DNA from: Phyllostachys edulis
Lineage: Eukaryota > Streptophyta > Magnoliopsida > Poales > Poaceae
NCBI GenBank assembly: GCA_036346405.1
Contig: CM070563.1
Span: forward strand, 19,263,022-19,327,021
DNA: 64,000 bases
Direction of reading: 5' to 3'
Made by a program: the position numbers and the translations under genes. Below the pieces are notes generated by a model. It had not been told where the DNA came from, searched no databases, and saw nothing but the letters and a program-made list of their open reading frames with translations. Positions 60,611 to 64,000 of this stretch are shown here, one piece after another (the stretch's first letter is position 1; the number at the start of each line of letters is the position of its first letter).

Positions 60611-61286
60611 TGACTTTCAGAAGAAAATGGCTCATGTCACTCTATGGGATACTTCGATGGGTTGATCCTTGGTAACTCATCGCAGAACATTATACATGAG
60701 TTGTAGGAGCAAAGGGTTGAGGAATCATTGTTGTTGTTCATCCGGTGGTAGTTGGGCTTAGAGGAAAACAAGGGAAAAGTAGGGATGAGGGAAGCTAGGA
60801 GGTTGCATCAACTCACAAAATCCAAATTATTGTTTGCGATTGAATATAACTCAAAGCAAATCGTCTACTCGATCGACACTTTAATCTAGTGTAACGACTC
60901 AATACACGTAATGAGTCTTTGACAAAATTAAACTATATGGCTTGGCCGACATCGCATCTTCTCCTCACGGTCTTCAATTAATATTGTCCGTTGTCTTCTG
61001 GATGGGGAGACGACGATACTTTCTCGATGGCTCCAAGTCTTGTAGTCTTGAACGTAATGGTAAGAAACGTGTTGACCATCTATAGCAATTTTCAAGAGAA
61101 AGAGGATCCATTTAACATTTATAAAATGGTGAGGGGAGAATTAGGTAAGAAAGAATTTCTATGAAGCTAAATATAGATATATGACTAAAGATGAGGAGAG
61201 AACAAATTATTTTTTTATTATATAAAATAAGTTTTGAAGTTTTTCAACTAACGATCAATCTAACTAGGTCACGACCTATAGGATAT

Positions 61287-61298
61287 GGCTCGATACCA
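61287..61298 (-). other. Primer-binding site of the right-hand LTR element
   Basis: The minus strand reads TGGTATCGAGCC, a tRNA-Met-type primer site, about 17 bp from the LTR edge. Confidence 0.75.
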
Positions 61299-61315
61299 TT
61301 TCGCTTGACACGGAG

Positions 61316-64000
61316 TAACACCCCAAATCCTCTATGTATTTCTAACTAGTCCCATGATCGTGAGCTAGTTCACACAAAGAAACAAATATGGTAACATTAA
61401 TAAATCGCACAACTTTATTAATAATCAATAGAGTTTATTATAAGAAATGCTTACAAGCCAACAATAAAAAATACAAAGGAAGATGAAGAAGACATAGTAG
61501 AGTCTAGCTGATCTGCCATAGGCAATCGACTCGGGTAGCGGCCTGGTCATCACAATCCACACTGATAGCGAAGTCCTTCTCCTCTGAAATTTATTTGCAT
61601 TAAGCAAGGGTGAGCACAACTTCCATTCTCGTAAATTACACCCAATAACAGATTATAATGCATGCAAGGATATATCAAAGGAAGACTTATTGGTTGAATT
61701 TTCATAAAGCAATGTTTTCTTTTAAATATTTGTACTAAGTTCCAAAGCGTTGTTCTATAACTAAAATTTATTTTATAAATTCTCAAGTTTTATAGTAGGA
61801 TAACCTTCATATGAAATATGGTGATGGATACCTCCTATCACATGGATAACTACCCAATTTCCCAATTGGATAAACTATCCAAAATCATTTGTCAAAATAT
61901 TTTGAAATCAAAATCAAAGTCTAACTTTGAGTGCCTTTACTCAAGATGTCCATGACCGTGACACGGCTATTCAATAGTTTTACACTCTCAGAGGTTGTAC
62001 AACTTACCCACAAGAGATAATCAACTCAGAATGTCCGCCACACACTTCCGAAGGTGTGTGATTAAGAGATTACCACAAGGCCTTCACAATGCGCCATCCC
62101 AACGTAGTTATGCCTCGTTAAGGTTTCACTTCCTTTGGATTGAACCATCCACCGGATTTAAACCCTCTTGCGCCCACGGGAATACATAAAAGTAGGTCAT
62201 AAAGACACCCACGCAACCAAGCACAACTACGGTGAAATGTTATAAATTATTTAGCCTAGTCCTCCCCACTGACTTGTGATAGTACGATGGGGCTTAGCAA
62301 GATACTACTCAAGACCGATTCTTAACTCGACTTGGACGACTTTCAATAAAACCCTAGTCTCGATCATATAAATGAATCGATCACGCATCAACTTGCACCA
62401 TCCAAGCATCCATTTAGCCCAAGTGATCTAAACCAGCCTTTTATTTTGCTTTTCAAATCATTTGTAAACTTCTATGACACACCAATGTCATGGATACAAT
62501 TTAAACAACATTTGACTTTTGGTCAGAATTCTCAAATCAAATATTTTTGATCTAAGAATGACTAGGCATATATTTTTTACAAAGTGTTCTAGTTCATACT
62601 ATTGCATAAACTAGATTTTTATCTAAGTTTTCAAGGTATATTTGCTTCAATGTCTAAGTTGGCTATACAATGGTAATGGGAATAACTATAAGTTTAAAAT
62701 GGGCATTTAAATTAAATTGAATACAAATAAACAATGCAAGAATAATTTAAAACAAAATTTAAATCATTTGAAATAATGGGATTCAAATATGATCAAAGAT
62801 GTAATTTGCCTTGCTTGATTAATCGTTATTCTCAAACTGCCGAATCGACTCTCAAGTCGTTAAATATATACACTAAAATAAGCCAAATTCAAACAGAATT
62901 TAAATAACATTTAAATTAACTCCAAATTAAATAATTTTGGTTTATAAAGCTAGATCTTGATTTTAGATGAATTTAGAAATTTGAATCGTTGGAATCGGAG
63001 CTTGTATGAAGGAGAACGAGTCCTCGAAAGATTAAAAATCACATGAAATAATGAATTTGGGAATTTCGGATTTATTTTTCTAAATGGAAAATAGATTATT
63101 GCGCCATGATGACGTCACGACCAAGAAAAGGTTTTCGCCAAAATATTTTTCAAAAGGAAAAGGTTTGTGTCACTAACGAGTGGGCCCCTAGGTCAATGGG
63201 CCAGGTCCACAGTTGGTCAAAGTTCCATGGTGGACTTGGTCTGCAGCACAGTGCTAGGGTTTGCGCAGTGCTGACGCAACCTGCCACGCGGTGGTGATGC
63301 GATTAGAGGAACGATGCGGTACCGACTTGGCGCCAAGTGGCGCTATTATGGTCGCCACTCAACTCCCACAATGCGGCCGGGGACCAAGGTTCGCCAACTA
63401 ACGACGGTGAGCTAGCTTCGGCGAGGTCATCAATGGAAAGAGGAGATCCTAATGAACCCGATGCTTACCTTGGATACTCGAGGACGTGAGGTTTTGGCTA
63501 ACGGCGAGGAGTTGAGCGGCAACGAAGTGCGATTGGTGGTGGTGAAGGAACTCCGGCGTGATTCCGGTGGTGAGGGCGAGCGCACCGAGTAGAGTGTGGT
63601 CGTGCAAATTCAGAGGAGGTGACGAAGGCGGAGGGGCTCCTTCGATGGCGGCGCTAGAGGCAGTGGCATCGCACGGTGGCCGGCAGTGAGAAGCTTCAAA
63701 TGCGCCAAGAGAGGAGAGAGAGTGTAGATGGAAGGAAATGGGCACCTTGCGCCCCTTTTATAGCGCCGAGGAGGGTAAGGGAGGAGATCGGCGCGAGCAT
63801 CTCGCGGTGACGCCGCGTTCCCGGAGAAAATGGCGCCGAGATTGAGGGGTGGTCGAACGGGCAACGTGATTTGGGGCATTAAATGCGCTTGATTCAAGGA
63901 AAAGAATAGGGGAATCACGACGAGATGAAGCTCCATGCGCGCAATGGCGGCTTGACTCGGTGGGGAAGAAAGGAGGACTGACGACGTGGGCCCCACACAT
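61316..64000 (-). repeat. 5' LTR, continues past the window edge
   Basis: The low side starts near TAACACCCCAAATCC. It contains GCAAGGGTGAGCACAAC (about 61605), the paired palindromes (61956-61977) and a GC-rich end that aligns with 57135-58807. Its outer terminus is not in the window. Confidence 0.8.
61956..61977 (-). promoter_or_regulatory. LTR paired-palindrome element (right-hand LTR)
   Basis: CCGTGACACGG (61956-61966) abuts CTATTCAATAG (61967-61977), each one base shorter at the centre than in the other copies, so both remain nearly symmetrical. Confidence 0.7.

Larger units (their letters stand above)
57135..64000 (-). mobile_element. Ty3-gypsy-type LTR element with gag only, 5' LTR off the edge
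   Basis: Truncated 3' LTR (57135-59388), a 1.9-kb internal region with a zinc-knuckle-rich gag (59660-60610), a tRNA-Met-type primer site (61287-61298) and a 5' LTR (about 61316 to beyond 64000). Next to the 3' LTR the minus strand reads AATCTCGGGGACGAGATTCC, the usual end of a chromovirus polyprotein. No RT or integrase remains. Confidence 0.8.

Overview
The window is plant nuclear DNA, most likely from a grass (Poaceae). Evidence: introns with GT/AG junctions, very long Ty3-gypsy LTRs of the kind common in grasses (chromovirus Tekay/Del-like, assigned by inference), PIF/Harbinger, CACTA, MULE and hAT DNA transposons, LINEs, and GC-rich first exons. Nothing prokaryotic was seen. Nearly all of the 64 kb is transposable elements, many nested. 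One clear host gene is present: a minus-strand macro-domain gene resembling plant GDAP2-like proteins, whose first seven coding exons are intact and in frame.

Region 1 (1-2149): a degenerate plus-strand copia gag/protease fragment lies head to head with a minus-strand 147-bp LTR and tRNA-Met-type primer site. The LTR sits in an intron of the host gene, and the exons for the C-terminal (SEC14/CRAL-TRIO-like) half are not in the window. Region 2 (2243-4745): the seven exons of the macro-domain gene. Region 3 (about 4798-13206): a 5'-truncated LINE inserted just upstream of the first coding exon. A complete 5.36-kb hAT transposon (4898-10254; 14/16-bp terminal inverted repeats; perfect 8-bp duplication ATATTAAG) later landed inside the LINE. 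Its transposase gene has two short N-terminal exons, one very rich in Lys/Arg, and carries a few single-base lesions. The gene's former upstream DNA now begins near 13225, about 8.4 kb away. Region 4 (13225-15546): no gene recognised, one probable MITE.

Region 5 (15547-42037) is a block of long LTRs: a plus-strand LTR (15547-19811), a minus-strand LTR (20568-23750), a solo LTR (23964-37256, TSD TCACT) split by a gag-only LTR element (24508-34842), and another solo LTR (37403-42037, TSD TGAGT). Region 6 (42447 to about 51700) is an old PIF/Harbinger element with a decayed transposase gene (44374-45633) followed by a Myb/SANT-like gene. The Myb/SANT gene is cut after its tenth codon by a solo LTR (45866-50891, TSD TGGAA), which itself holds a non-autonomous CACTA element (46427-49382, TSD AAT) carrying gene-like sequence. 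Region 7 (51700-57134) is intergenic with a 676-bp MULE (9-bp TSD), a 487-bp TA-rich microsatellite and two copies of a MITE. Region 8 (57135-64000) is a minus-strand LTR retrotransposon with a gag holding several zinc knuckles; its 5' LTR runs off the window.

The most unusual signal is a pair of abutting small palindromes (CTATTCGAATAG next to a CCGTG..CACGG hairpin) at the same place in several diverged LTRs. In one copy the palindrome differs by paired changes that keep it symmetrical. All assignments come from reading the sequence and remembered family features; no database search was run.
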